A stretch of DNA of 64,000 nt from positions 1 through 64,000 of the forward strand of contig CAWHKS010000013.1 in NCBI GenBank assembly GCA_963829955.1. Direction: 5' to 3'. Shown here piece after piece: positions 1 to 8,144 of this stretch. Made by a program: the position numbers and the translations under genes. The notes below the pieces were generated by a model. The model ran no database searches, was not told the DNA's origin, and saw nothing but the letters and a program-made list of their open reading frames with translations. This stretch comes from DASTFY01 sp963829955. GTDB lineage: Bacteria > Actinomycetota > Acidimicrobiia > Acidimicrobiales > Ilumatobacteraceae. Position 1 is the stretch's first letter. The number at the start of each line of letters is the position of its first letter.

Positions 1-8
1 AAGGACGG

Positions 9-50
9 GTCACGCCGGTCATTCCCGGTCACTCCAGTCATCAACAGTCA
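9..50 (+). repeat. Five phased GTCA repeats
   Basis: GTCA occurs at 9, 18, 28, 37 and 47, with alternating spacing of 9 and 10 bp, and each copy is followed by C or T. Such phasing next to a tmRNA-like end resembles protein-binding iterons, for example recombinase arm sites. The phasing is seen in the sequence. The function is inference. Confidence 0.35.
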
Positions 51-99
51 CTCGAAAAACTACACCTGAGCAGGGCCGCAAGCCTCTGAGCAGGTACAA

Positions 100-139
100 C
101 GGGATCGGCCGGATGGTGGTTCGATTCCCCCCAGCTCCA
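100..139 (+). ncRNA. tmRNA-like 3' end (T-arm and acceptor strand)
   Basis: Positions 115-131 form a T-arm: stem GGTGG/CCCCC with one T-C mismatch and loop TTCGATT. The acceptor 3' strand CAGCTCC and discriminator A follow at 132-139. This is the usual end of bacterial tmRNA, whose 5' acceptor strand would be GGGGCTG. CCA is not encoded. The rest of a tmRNA would lie left of the window and was not seen. The mismatch also fits a duplicated attachment-site remnant left by an integrating element. Confidence 0.4.
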
Positions 140-421
140 CGCACTTGGAGGTGCACATGCCCAGCTCAGGGCAATGCACCCACGCCGAGAGGGCCCACGA
201 GGGCGTGAAGGGCGTGCCACACCTGGCGACACGCCTGGTGACACCTGCGCCTGTCGACACGCCGGCATCAGTCTGGGCGGTCGCGTGACCGCCGCGACCG
301 ATCAAGCCCGATCCGGCTCGTCTGTCGACCGCTCTCCCAGAGAGCAACGACGACGACTTCGAGTTCGCCGTCGCCAGGTCGGCTACGAGAACACCCTCCG
401 GCTCCTGGCCCAGCTGCTCGA
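140..421. other. Intergenic, no convincing gene
   Basis: No open frame here resembles a known protein. Two GGGCGTG words 9 bp apart occur near 201-216. The same word is repeated four times near 4974-5011. Confidence 0.5.
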
Positions 422-904
422 TCAGGGGTCCGTCGACGAGGTGTCGCCCGCCGCTGCGTCGGCGGGAATCGCGACGAGTTCGAACACGGGATGACGTCCG
501 GCCTCGACGGCAAAGTCCGCCTCCGGAGAGTCCTTGGTCGCGCCGAACTGGGCGCGGGTCTTGGTCACGACAGCCACATAGCGCTTCAGGACGGGACCGG
601 CCTCGTCCGCTCCGACCTCGCGGATCGCGTAGTCGTGCGTGGTGCGGCCGTAGCGCAGCCGGACTCGCCGATCTTCGCGGGCGTTCCGGACCCAGCCCAC
701 GGTGCCGTACGGAGCGACGAGCCACTGGTCCCACCCTGCTCGACCGGGACCACCGGAGTGGTGTGTGGCTCACCGGTTCTCCGGTCGCGGGTCGTCAGCA
801 ACTGGATCGGCCCGATCCCGCCGCGCAAGCAGGCTGACGATCGCGTTCCCAGCTCGCCACTGCCAGCTCTTGAACGCGGGGCGGACGGCGTCTGCACCAC
901 TCAC
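422..904 (-). pseudogene. Deazaflavin/F420-type nitroreductase family protein, frameshifted
   Basis: Read across three frames, the minus strand gives a recognisable small nitroreductase (DUF385-like split-barrel). It has a GTG start at 904, an N-terminal helix, the stretch LLTTRDRRTGEPHTTPVVPV, then WLVAPYGTVGWVRNA, and a C-terminus ending PVFELV. Members of this family use F420 or a flavin to reduce nitro compounds and quinones. Continuity needs removal of one base near 820 and addition of one G in a GGG run near 735. The two shifts cancel, so both flanks stay in the family's register. That is what two sequencing indels would give, but real decay is not excluded. Confidence 0.6.
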
Positions 905-1685
905 ATGGAGAGAATCGGCCACCGGCCACACCGTGGCCAAGAGGCGAAGGTCCCGATGCAACCGCGCCGGGCTCCCCGAGCTTGACGCTCGCTGGGCATG
1001 GGAAGACCGTGTCCCATCGCCGGGTGGGGCTAGCCCTGAGCCGACGGCCAGATGCTGCCTCGGAGACGATCTTCGCGATCCGGTTCGCCCGCGTCTCGGG
1101 TCTGCCCGCGCCAATGATCCACCAGAGCATCTGCTTGCGAGCCGACGGCGGGAACCCGTCCCACGCGGCGCGAGCGTCGGGGCAGGCGTCGAGGGCGTCG
1201 GCCAGATCGTCGGGCTCGACCAGGTCCTCGACTGCGTCGTAGATCGTCCACGATCCATTCTTCTTGGCCACTTCGACGGCCAGGCGGCCGGCATCGGTCA
1301 TCCGCCCGTGTGCCTCCAGCGCAGCGACGCGCTGTCTGTTCAGCCGGGTCCAACCGCTCCTGGGCTTGCGAGGCGTCATGAGCTGCAGGGCGCGCTCGGC
1401 GTCGAGGATGTTCACGGTCGAGTCGATCCAGCCGAAGCAGATGGCCTCCTCGACAAGGTCCTCATAGGCCACCGGATCTCGCCCGCTCGCCTTCCGCCAC
1501 GAGGCGACCCACACGCCGCGGGCGGTGTCGCAGTTGGCGGCGAGCCAGGCCCGCCAGGCCGCCACGTCTGCCGGATGGTAGATGGGAAAGTCGAACTTCC
1601 AGCTCGCTGGGTGATTCGAGGCCGTGGCCGGGATCGCCGGCGAGGTACGCGTCGCAGGTGTCGCACTCCGGCCCTTGGGACGCAC
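795..1685 (-). CDS. YdeI/OmpD-associated family protein
   Basis: Residues around 35-230 match the YdeI/OmpD-associated family (bacteriocin-protection-like, DUF1905 relatives): VWVASWRK, the strongly conserved CFGWIDS segment, and a C-terminal RIAKIVSEAASGRR helix. The molecular function of the family is poorly known. The conserved part ends near 1030, where a neighbouring frame has a stop. The remaining 75 or so residues are low complexity and overlap the next gene, so the natural stop has probably been lost to a frameshift. The start is also uncertain, because the first 30 residues are Ala/Thr/Pro-rich. Confidence 0.6.
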   Translation of the reverse strand: MRPKGRSATPATRTSPAIPATASNHPASWKFDFPIYHPADVAAWRAWLAANCDTARGVWVASWRKASGRDPVAYEDLVEEAICFGWIDSTVNILDAERALQLMTPRKPRSGWTRLNRQRVAALEAHGRMTDAGRLAVEVAKKNGSWTIYDAVEDLVEPDDLADALDACPDARAAWDGFPPSARKQMLWWIIGAGRPETRANRIAKIVSEAASGRRLRASPTRRWDTVFPCPASVKLGEPGAVASGPSPLGHGVAGGRFSPCEWCRRRPPRVQELAVASWERDRQPACAAGSGRSSC

Positions 1686-1772
1686 CGCGCGATCGTAAGA
1701 CAGCGAGCCGCCGGTGCGCCTGCGTCCCAGAACGCGCGATCTACCGAGGCCAGTACCGGGTCGGTATCGGCG

Positions 1773-3839
1773 TCAACACTCCCACCCGGTGGGGGTGCGA
1801 GGGTCGGGCATGTAGGCGCAGTACGTGCCGGTGCGGATGGTGCGGCTGAGATGCTCGCCAAGTTGGAGGTGGTGGTCGGCGATCCGGGTGATCGCTTGGC
1901 GGATGGCTCGGGTCACACCGGCTCGAGCGCGCTCGGATGCGGACGCGGCTCGTCGATCCCGCCCGCCCAGGCCCACGGCACACGACAGTTCTCGAAGTAG
2001 GAAGTCGCGTTCGGCGTCGGCCTGGGCGGCTCGCTCGCCGTCCCCGATCGCGCGTGCCTGCTCGATGTCGTCGTCGATTTCGGCGAGGCGCCGGCGGTAC
2101 GCGTTCTTGGCTCGCGTGTCAAGCATCTCGCCCGCGTCGCCCAGTGCCGATCGCGGCACGCGACCCGTGTGGTCGCTGTCGGCGGGTGCGGCACGGCCGG
2201 TCTCGCTGGCGACGAGATCCAGCACGTGGAATTCCCGGCCCGGGTCGGCGAGGAGCCGGACGAGGTAATGCATTCCCTTGAGGTCGCGCACGCGGACGGT
2301 GTGCCCATCGAAGATCACCGTCCAGTAGTCACCCTCGCGACGAAAGACGTTCACGCTCCCAGGCTGCCCGTCGAGCACGTCGCGGTCCGCGACCTCTGCT
2401 GCCGGCGGCAGCCGCGGCGCGGCTTCGATCTCGTCGAGGATCGCGCGGGCCGCGTGGCGCTCCATGTCGGCGCGCTGGTCGTTGCCGCTGGCGTGATGAG
2501 CGTCGGCCAGGCCAACGCGGGCGATGGCCGCCTCATAGGGGGCGCCGACTTCGTTCCACAGCCGCACCGCCTCCGACAGGGACTGTTCCGCCCCCGTAGC
2601 GTCGCCGTCGGCAAGCCGCAGCCTTCCTCGCGCGTGGGCGGCGCCGGCGACCAGTGCTTTGCTCTCGAACCGGGCGGCGATGAGGTCGAGTTCGTCGGCG
2701 GTCGAGCGTGCTCGGTCGAGGTCGCCGGCCGCGATCGCGATCTCCACTTGCGCTTCGAGCAGCGGGGCGCGCTGCAGGTCGGTGTTCGGTGGTCGTTCCT
2801 TCGACGGCACCCGCACGGGGTGCTCAAGGGCGTCTCGGATCGAGTCCGCCGCGGCGGCCACGTCGCCTTGGGCAAGACGCACCAGGGCGAGACCCGGTTG
2901 CGGATCCCATCCGGCGCCATGAGCAGCGAGCAGGGCTTGCTCGGCGCCGGCGATGTCTCCTTGGTGCAGTCGGATCCGTCCCAGCTCGTTCAGCGGCCAT
3001 CCCAGCTCGCGCCGCAAGTAAGGGCGCAGCTCCTCGCACGCCATCAGTGCCTGACTCTGCGCCTCGTGGCACGACCCGCGCAGCCTGAGGATCTCGGCGC
3101 GATGCACCCGGCAGCGCCCATGAAGGCTGCCGATGGCATTCGTCTCGCACCACCGCTCCATCGCCTCGGTCCACTGCTCGGCCACGTCGTACAGGGCGAG
3201 GCCCTGCAGGGCACAGACGAGTTCGCAGTAGACGACCCCCGTCGACAGCGCATCGAGCTCGCCAGAGACGGTCGCGACCCCGGCCTCATCGAGCAACGCC
3301 AGGCCTTGCCGGACTTCGCCGTCCAAGATCAGCAGTCGGGCTTCGGCCACCCGTCCGATGGCGCACGCCGCCGGGTCACACGCCGAACCGACGTCGATGG
3401 CCCGCCGGGCCCACTGCCGAGCGCCCGGCATGTCACCGGTCAGCATCCGCTCGTAGGCGCGGACGACCGCCAACCAGGCGTGTGCCGGCGTGTCGCCGTG
3501 GCATTCGAGCAGCCGCTCGGCGCGTGCCAACCAGCCGCGCACCGGTGCCATCAGGGCGGTGTCGAAGAGCAGGTGCATCGCCAGACGGACGGCCGCACCT
3601 GCGGCCGCTACCTGATCGTCAAGCTGGATGCAGGCCGCATGGGCGCGTTCCCACGCATCGATGGTCACATCGAGATCACCGGCCGCGTAGGCGACCTCGC
3701 CGAGCAGCGGTAGATCGGCGGGGGCCAGGACACCCACCGCGTCGGCCTCGATGAGGTAGTCGAAGGCCTGCTGCCAGTCCCCACGCGCGGCCGCGGCACG
3801 GGCGCGCTCGACAACGCCAAGACCGGCGCCATCGCTCAT
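1773..3839 (-). CDS. TPR-repeat regulatory protein with C-terminal helical domain
   Basis: The protein has 688 residues. About 480 N-terminal residues are consecutive TPR helices (A-x-x-G-D, GDLDRAR and GDATGAEQSL units). A C-terminal domain of about 190 residues contains FRREGDYWTVIFDG, RVRDLKGMHYLVRLLADPG and the helix AYRRRLAEIDDDIEQA, ending in RTGTYCAYMPD. That C-terminal domain is known at the ends of large actinobacterial ATPase/cyclase/LuxR-type regulators, but here no nucleotide-binding domain precedes it. The ATG has a good GGGAGG Shine-Dalgarno five bases upstream. The gene is divergent from the hydrolase at 3991, and three GTAAC half-sites lie between them. A signalling scaffold role is likely. 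Its partner is unknown. Confidence 0.75.
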   Translation of the reverse strand: MSDGAGLGVVERARAAAARGDWQQAFDYLIEADAVGVLAPADLPLLGEVAYAAGDLDVTIDAWERAHAACIQLDDQVAAAGAAVRLAMHLLFDTALMAPVRGWLARAERLLECHGDTPAHAWLAVVRAYERMLTGDMPGARQWARRAIDVGSACDPAACAIGRVAEARLLILDGEVRQGLALLDEAGVATVSGELDALSTGVVYCELVCALQGLALYDVAEQWTEAMERWCETNAIGSLHGRCRVHRAEILRLRGSCHEAQSQALMACEELRPYLRRELGWPLNELGRIRLHQGDIAGAEQALLAAHGAGWDPQPGLALVRLAQGDVAAAADSIRDALEHPVRVPSKERPPNTDLQRAPLLEAQVEIAIAAGDLDRARSTADELDLIAARFESKALVAGAAHARGRLRLADGDATGAEQSLSEAVRLWNEVGAPYEAAIARVGLADAHHASGNDQRADMERHAARAILDEIEAAPRLPPAAEVADRDVLDGQPGSVNVFRREGDYWTVIFDGHTVRVRDLKGMHYLVRLLADPGREFHVLDLVASETGRAAPADSDHTGRVPRSALGDAGEMLDTRAKNAYRRRLAEIDDDIEQARAIGDGERAAQADAERDFLLRELSCAVGLGGRDRRAASASERARAGVTRAIRQAITRIADHHLQLGEHLSRTIRTGTYCAYMPDPRTPTGWEC

Positions 3840-3895
3840 CGCTACCTCCCGAATCCGTGACCCGATCGGACCCCCGGGATCAACCGGCGCCGAAC

Positions 3896-3921
3896 GTAAC
3901 CATGGCGGTTACCGCCGTAAC
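3896..3921. promoter_or_regulatory. Inverted GTAAC half-sites in divergent promoter
   Basis: GTAACC (3896-3901) and GGTTAC (3907-3912) form a dyad with a 5-bp spacer. A third half-site, GTAAC (3917-3921), pairs with the second across 4 bp. The cluster is centred between the divergent TPR protein and the alpha/beta hydrolase. It is probably an operator for one or both. Confidence 0.45.
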
Positions 3922-3990
3922 AGTCTTCCTTACGCACCTCGGTTGGGGACCACCCTCCCCCACAGCAACCGGGCAACCCCGAGGAGAACC

Positions 3991-4905
3991 GTGACGAACG
4001 CAACCCCCACTTCGACGCACGAACCGATGACCCCGAACATCAAGCACGTCCCACGATCAGGAACCGTCCGCACCAACGGGCAGGAGCTGTACTACGAGGT
4101 ACACGGTGACGGCCCACCACTCGTCCTGGTGATGGGGATCGGATACGACTCCTCGCTCTGGACGCTGCAACAAGTCCCCGAGCTCTCCACCCGCTTCCGT
4201 GTCGTCCTGCTCGACAACCGCGACGCCGGCCGCAGCTCGCGAGCCGACCACGCGTACACCATCGCGGACATGGCTGACGACGTCGCCGGTCTGCTCGACG
4301 CCCTCGATATCCAAAGCACCCATCTGCTGGGCTTGTCGATGGGAAGCATGATCGGAATGGAGTTCGCGCTGCGGCACGCGGACCGTCTCGATCGCCTCGT
4401 GCTCGCGGGACCGGGCGCAGCGCCCGCCCGAAGCGCCGTGGACCCGATCTCCGTCTGGAACTGGGTGAAGGCCAACGACCTCAGCGGAGAAGTGTTCGGC
4501 GCTCAGCAGTTCACCTGGCTGTTCTCCTCGGCGTTCCTCCGCAACCAGCAGGCGGTGCAGGACACGATCGCACTGCTGGCCAGCAATCCGAACCCGATCG
4601 AACCGGACGCCTACGACCGCCAAGCTCGGGCCTACCTGCAGTTCGACGCCCTCGATCGGCTCGCCGGCATCACCGCCCCGACCCTCGTGATCGTCGGCGA
4701 GCAAGATCTGCTGACACCGCCGTGGGTCGCCCGCGAAGTAGCCGACGCGATCCCCGGAGCCCGATTCGAGCTCATCACCGGCGACGGCTCATCACACGTC
4801 ATGCCGCTGGAGCGCCCAGACGACTTCAACCAGCTGGTCATAAGCTTCCTGGCCGAGTCACTCTCGTGCCGAGGGAGAATCGTGCACACACAATGCGATC
4901 TGTGA
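3991..4905 (+). CDS. Alpha/beta-fold hydrolase
   Basis: This is a 304-residue alpha/beta hydrolase of the type with an LLDNRDAGRS oxyanion-side motif. The nucleophile elbow is GLSMGS (Ser116), the acid lies in GEQDLLTP (Asp239) and the base in GSSHVMPLE (His269), so the triad is intact. Such enzymes hydrolyse esters, lactones or epoxides, and no substrate can be assigned. The GTG at 3991 was chosen because GAGGAG lies four bases upstream. An in-frame ATG at 4027 is possible. There is no signal peptide, so it is probably cytoplasmic. The last 12 residues after FLAESL are not family-like. Confidence 0.8.
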   Translation: MTNATPTSTHEPMTPNIKHVPRSGTVRTNGQELYYEVHGDGPPLVLVMGIGYDSSLWTLQQVPELSTRFRVVLLDNRDAGRSSRADHAYTIADMADDVAGLLDALDIQSTHLLGLSMGSMIGMEFALRHADRLDRLVLAGPGAAPARSAVDPISVWNWVKANDLSGEVFGAQQFTWLFSSAFLRNQQAVQDTIALLASNPNPIEPDAYDRQARAYLQFDALDRLAGITAPTLVIVGEQDLLTPPWVAREVADAIPGARFELITGDGSSHVMPLERPDDFNQLVISFLAESLSCRGRIVHTQCDL

Positions 4906-4972
4906 TGCGATCGTTGACGTCACGAGCCCACAATCGATGGCACGCAAGTCAGGCAGTGGTTGACCGGCTCAG

Positions 4973-5011
4973 AGGGCGTGAAAAGGGCGTGTGGGGCGTG
5001 GAAAGGGCGTG
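4973..5011 (+). repeat. Four GGGCGTG repeats upstream of a MarR gene
   Basis: GGGCGTG occurs at 4974, 4985, 4994 and 5005, separated by 11, 9 and 11 bp, which is close to one helical turn. It sits directly upstream of the MarR start. Two more copies lie at 201-216. It may be a regulatory array or simple expansion. Confidence 0.4.
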
Positions 5012-5023
5012 GCACGCCGGGCA

Positions 5024-5503
5024 ATGGTTGGCATGACACGGCCGGGACCACAGTTGGCCTTGTTGCTGCTCGGCAGCTACCGCAAGCTCGTGGACTCGGC
5101 GGTCGACGAACTGGCCCGACGCGGATACCACGATGTTCGGCCGGTCCACGACTTCGCGATGCGAGCCATCGCCGCCGGCGCCGAGACCGCCTCCGAACTC
5201 GGGCGGCGCCTATCGGTCTCGAAGCAAGCCGCGGCGAAGACGATCGCCACCCTCGTCGAACGCGGCTACGTCGTTCGCGCGGAGGACCCCTCTGATCGAC
5301 GTCGAACTCGGATTGAGGTCACCCCGTTGGGTCTGCAGGTGATGCAAACAGGCGAGGCGATTTTCGACGACCTACGCCAGGCAGGGGCACGCCAACTCGG
5401 CAGCGCAGAACTCGAAACACTCGAGACACAACTCAAGAACTTCGTCGGCGGTGCACCGATACGAAGCGAAGCGCCCGGGTGGGTCGCCCTCCAACTCGAC
5501 TGA
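5024..5503 (+). CDS. MarR-family transcriptional regulator
   Basis: This is a compact winged-helix regulator of about 159 residues. The recognition region TASELGRRLSVSKQAAAKTIATL is followed by the wing YVVRAEDPSDRRRTRIEVTPLG, which carries the family's D-x-R-R-x motif. Dimerisation helices flank both ends. MarR proteins bind palindromes as dimers and respond to phenolic ligands or oxidants. ATGs at 5024 and 5033 are both possible. The gene follows the hydrolase in the same direction by about 120 bp, so the hydrolase is a possible target, although the gap contains the GGGCGTG array. Confidence 0.8.
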   Translation: MVGMTRPGPQLALLLLGSYRKLVDSAVDELARRGYHDVRPVHDFAMRAIAAGAETASELGRRLSVSKQAAAKTIATLVERGYVVRAEDPSDRRRTRIEVTPLGLQVMQTGEAIFDDLRQAGARQLGSAELETLETQLKNFVGGAPIRSEAPGWVALQLD

Positions 5504-5520
5504 AGTCAACTCGTCGTCCA

Positions 5521-5544
5521 GCCCAGCGAACGCCGGCGCTGGGC
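5521..5544. terminator. Hairpin between convergent MarR genes
   Basis: GCCCAGCG (5521-5528) and CGCTGGGC (5537-5544) form a perfect 8-bp stem with an 8-base loop, placed between two convergent stop codons. It has no U tract on either side. It may act as a bidirectional terminator. Confidence 0.45.
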
Positions 5545-5571
5545 GTCGGTTAGGGCAAGGTCACGGAAGCG

Positions 5572-6036
5572 CTAAGACCCACCTGATCGCTGGAGTCCGT
5601 CGAGGAGCGCGCGCGAGATCGCTCCGAGCTCATCGAGCTGCTCTGGGCTAATCCTGTCAAGTACCAGATGTCGGACATGTTGCCGGTGAAGCGGTACGGC
5701 GGATTCGAGCGCGGACAGGCCTGCCGACGTGATCGTGACGTTGACGGCTCGGCCTTCGCCACTGGATCGGCGGACAAGGCCGCGTTTGCACATACGCGTC
5801 AATTGATGGTGCAGTCGGCTCTTCTCCCACCCGAGTCTCTGCCCAAGCTCAATCGCACGGAGTCGGTGACTGTCCGCCTCGGAGAGGACGGCGAGCACCG
5901 TGTAGTCGGCGTGCGACAGGCCACTGTCAGCCTGGAGGTGCTGCTCGATTCGGCCTCGCAGAACCTCCTGCAACTCGTAGAACGCCCGCCAGGCGGTCTG
6001 CTCGCGATCGCTGAACGGTCGTTGCGCGCGGTTCAC
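5572..6036 (-). CDS. MarR-family regulator of the NTF2-like/DUF1772 operon
   Basis: A 154-residue MarR protein with helix-turn-helix IELGQRLGWEKSRLHHQLTRM and wing LVRRSSGEGRAVNVTITSAGL. A TTG at 6072 would also open the frame, but it lies inside the operator palindrome, so the GTG at 6036 (VNRAQRPFSDRE) is preferred. It is divergent from the SnoaL-like gene, and the shared region carries a clear palindrome. Autorepression together with control of that operon is the simplest reading. Confidence 0.8.
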   Translation of the reverse strand: MNRAQRPFSDREQTAWRAFYELQEVLRGRIEQHLQADSGLSHADYTVLAVLSEADSHRLRAIELGQRLGWEKSRLHHQLTRMCKRGLVRRSSGEGRAVNVTITSAGLSALESAVPLHRQHVRHLVLDRISPEQLDELGAISRALLDGLQRSGGS

Positions 6037-6057
6037 GCCATGGGAGCCTACAGCATC

Positions 6058-6108
6058 GAGTTGACATATCAACTCATTCGGATGTAGGGTGACACATCAA
6101 CTCGTTGA
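6058..6108. promoter_or_regulatory. MarR-type operators and promoter
   Basis: GAGTTGACATATCAACTC (6058-6075) is an inverted repeat with 7-bp arms. A second element, TCAAC-TC-GTTGA, lies about 30 bp downstream, and both share ATCAACTC. A -35-like TTGACA inside the first palindrome is followed after 18 bp by TAGGGT, giving a plausible forward promoter that repressor binding would occlude. Confidence 0.6.
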
Positions 6109-6153
6109 CGGGTTGCTGCGACGCCAGTCGCACAGACATCGGAAGGTGATGAC

Positions 6154-6585
6154 ATGGACACACACGGACAGCAACTCGCCGAGACGTATCTCAAGATGTT
6201 GAATACGCATGAGCCTGATCTCGTCGACCGGTTCGTGGCCGAGCAGTACCGCAACCACAACCCCTTCGTCGCCGACGGTCGTGAGGCCAACCGAGAGTTC
6301 TGGACAGCGTTCTTCGGTGCGATGCCCGATCTCAGCGCCACCATGGAGGACCTGGTGATCTCCGGTGACCGCGTCGTGGGCCGTTTCGTCTACCGAGGCA
6401 CCCATACCGGTGAGCTGATGGGGATCCCCGCCAGTGGTAACGCGGTGGAAATGCGCTCGATCGACATCTGGCGCGTACAGGACGGCATGTTCGTCGAACA
6501 CTGGGACGAGCTCAACCTGCTCGAAGTGTTCCAGCAGGTGGGCGCTTTGCCGCCCTTGGGCGGTAGTCCAGGTGGAGATGTGTGA
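6154..6585 (+). CDS. SnoaL-like/NTF2-fold polyketide-cyclase-type protein
   Basis: A 143-residue NTF2-fold protein. It opens with the N-terminal helix AETYLKMLNTHEPDLVDRF, followed by YRNHNPFV, the central FGAMPDLSATMEDLVISGDRV and the strand YRGTHTGELMGIPASG, a typical SnoaL/ester-cyclase pattern. The family includes aldol cyclases and many uncharacterised detoxification proteins, so the substrate is not assigned. GGAAGG lies a short distance before the ATG. The next gene starts within its stop codon, implying translational coupling under the MarR operator. Confidence 0.75.
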   Translation: MDTHGQQLAETYLKMLNTHEPDLVDRFVAEQYRNHNPFVADGREANREFWTAFFGAMPDLSATMEDLVISGDRVVGRFVYRGTHTGELMGIPASGNAVEMRSIDIWRVQDGMFVEHWDELNLLEVFQQVGALPPLGGSPGGDV

Positions 6586-7055
6586 TGCACGTCTCCGCTC
6601 AACTCGCGGCGCTCATCGCGATCATGAGCGTTGGGGTCATCTACGGCACTGACGCGTTCTGCGCGCTCGTGCAACGACCCGCGCTCGCCCGCGTCGATGA
6701 CGCCACGCTGACAGCGGTCATGGGCAACGTGCATCGCTTCGGCGACCGACGCCTGCCCGTGCCCGGGATGCTGGGCATGATCGCCTCCGCCACAGCGTGC
6801 GTGCTGGCCGCGATGGCTGGCCGAGCGGTCGCTTCGGCGACCGCGGGAGCAGCACTGGCACTACTGATCAGCTGGCTGTTGATCTACGTGCGGATCAGCG
6901 CGCCGATCAACCGTGCCCTCACCGCCGCAGCAGACGGACACGAGACACCGACCAATGCCCGCTCCTTGCAACACGACTGGGACCGGGTCATCGCGCTCCG
7001 GGCAACGCTGCAAGGCCTGGCCGTCGCTGCGTTGTGTATGAATCTCATGAGCTGA
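6585..7055 (+). CDS. DUF1772 (anthrone oxygenase-like) membrane protein
   Basis: About 156 residues with four predicted membrane helices (AALIAIMSVGVIYGTDAF, MLGMIASATACVLAAMAG, the helix ALLISWLLIYVRI and a C-terminal one), the DUF1772 layout. Some relatives are anthrone oxygenases and most are uncharacterised. The ATG overlaps the upstream stop by one base (TGATG); a GTG three bases earlier is also in frame. Pairing with a SnoaL-like gene under one MarR regulator suggests joint handling of an aromatic or polyketide-like compound. That is inference. Confidence 0.7.
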   Translation: MHVSAQLAALIAIMSVGVIYGTDAFCALVQRPALARVDDATLTAVMGNVHRFGDRRLPVPGMLGMIASATACVLAAMAGRAVASATAGAALALLISWLLIYVRISAPINRALTAAADGHETPTNARSLQHDWDRVIALRATLQGLAVAALCMNLMS

Positions 7056-7226
7056 AGCAGATCGCGGAGGTCGCGCAAACAGCGAGGTCAGGCCGCTGTG
7101 AACATCCGGCGAGGGCGTGCAACGGGCGGGCGCGAATCGACGCCCGATCTCGGTGTGAACGCACGTCGCCGCGGTCGGGTGACTCCGACCGTCGGATCGA
7201 CTGGCTCAACCGGACGACGACTGCGC

Positions 7227-7927
7227 TCATTCGCGAGTGGCCCGGGCGAGCGTGAGAGCCCAGACGGGCGCCGCGATGGTGCCGCCGACGATGAGCAGCA
7301 CGTCGACGGCGGTCCATGCAGCGACAGCCATGGCGCCGGCGAGCGCCAGATAGATCAGCCCGGTGAGCGTGGACGACCGTGACCATGCGCGCGCTGACCG
7401 TGGGGCGTGCGAGCTGATGCCGAGGCCGAGCATTCCCGCGGCGAGCAGCGTGAAGGCTCCGAGTTCGAGTGCGTCGTCGAGGGAGTCGACGAGTTGCAGG
7501 GTGACCAGGTCCGAATCCGGATCGCGTCCGCTGGTCGGCGAGGTTTTGTAGAGGTGGCGGTAGCCGCCAGCTGGATGAGTTGGGCGGTGATGAACAGTGT
7601 GGCGCCGAGCCTGCACGCGGGGGCGGGCCATCGACGGTCGATGATGCTCGTCGTTCGGTCGATCAGGACGTAGAACGCGGCGAAGCCGGTACTGGCGAGG
7701 AAGAGGGCGCCGCATTGCTGGGGCACGGTGGTGCGGAAGTGTTCGAGGAAGGCCGCGACGCGGGCCGTCCGCGCGGTGGGGAGGGGCGGGGGGCTGGCAA
7801 CAGTGATGTAGAGCGTCTGGAGGGCGTACCAGCCGGCCGCCACGACCAGGCATGCCGAATAGACGACGGCAGACACCGGAGGGCGACCGGCGGCGGGTCG
7901 CCGAGCTGGGTCTCGACGCGCCGTCAT
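7227..7927 (-). pseudogene. Multi-helix membrane protein, frameshifted
   Basis: Two frames join into one membrane protein of about 230 residues. The first half has VSAVVYSACLVVAAGWYALQ and LFLASTGFAAFYVLIDRTTS. The second has DALELGAFTLLAAGMLGLGI, LTGLIYLALAGAMAVAAW and VDVLLIVGGTIAAPVWAL. The frame changes near 7560, between LAATAT and GYRHLYK. At least five membrane segments are seen. I do not recognise the family. The strong hydrophobic pattern on both sides of the break argues that it is or was one gene. Confidence 0.5.
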
Positions 7928-8144
7928 GTGCTCGAGCTCTCGTCGGGCGGACCGGCACCTTTGGCAGCCAGCCGCGGTCGCCATGGGGCGAGGTGCGGGT
8001 TGCGGGTGTCGTTCCACCGTTCAATGACTGCAATGGAATCGTGGAGGCGTACGCCGGCCTCGCCGCCGGGCATCGGTTCCGTGCATGCGCTAATGAGACA
8101 TGCAGCAGCCAGGACGGTAGTCAGCACGTCACGTCGACGGGCCC

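Noticed and set aside
1..50. CRISPR-like repeats at the left edge
   Set aside because: The repeated unit is only four bases with 5-6 bp between copies, far too short for a CRISPR repeat-spacer structure.
2169..3713. A 514-codon plus-strand frame
   Set aside because: It is antisense to the TPR protein, whose repeats and ribosome site are clear.
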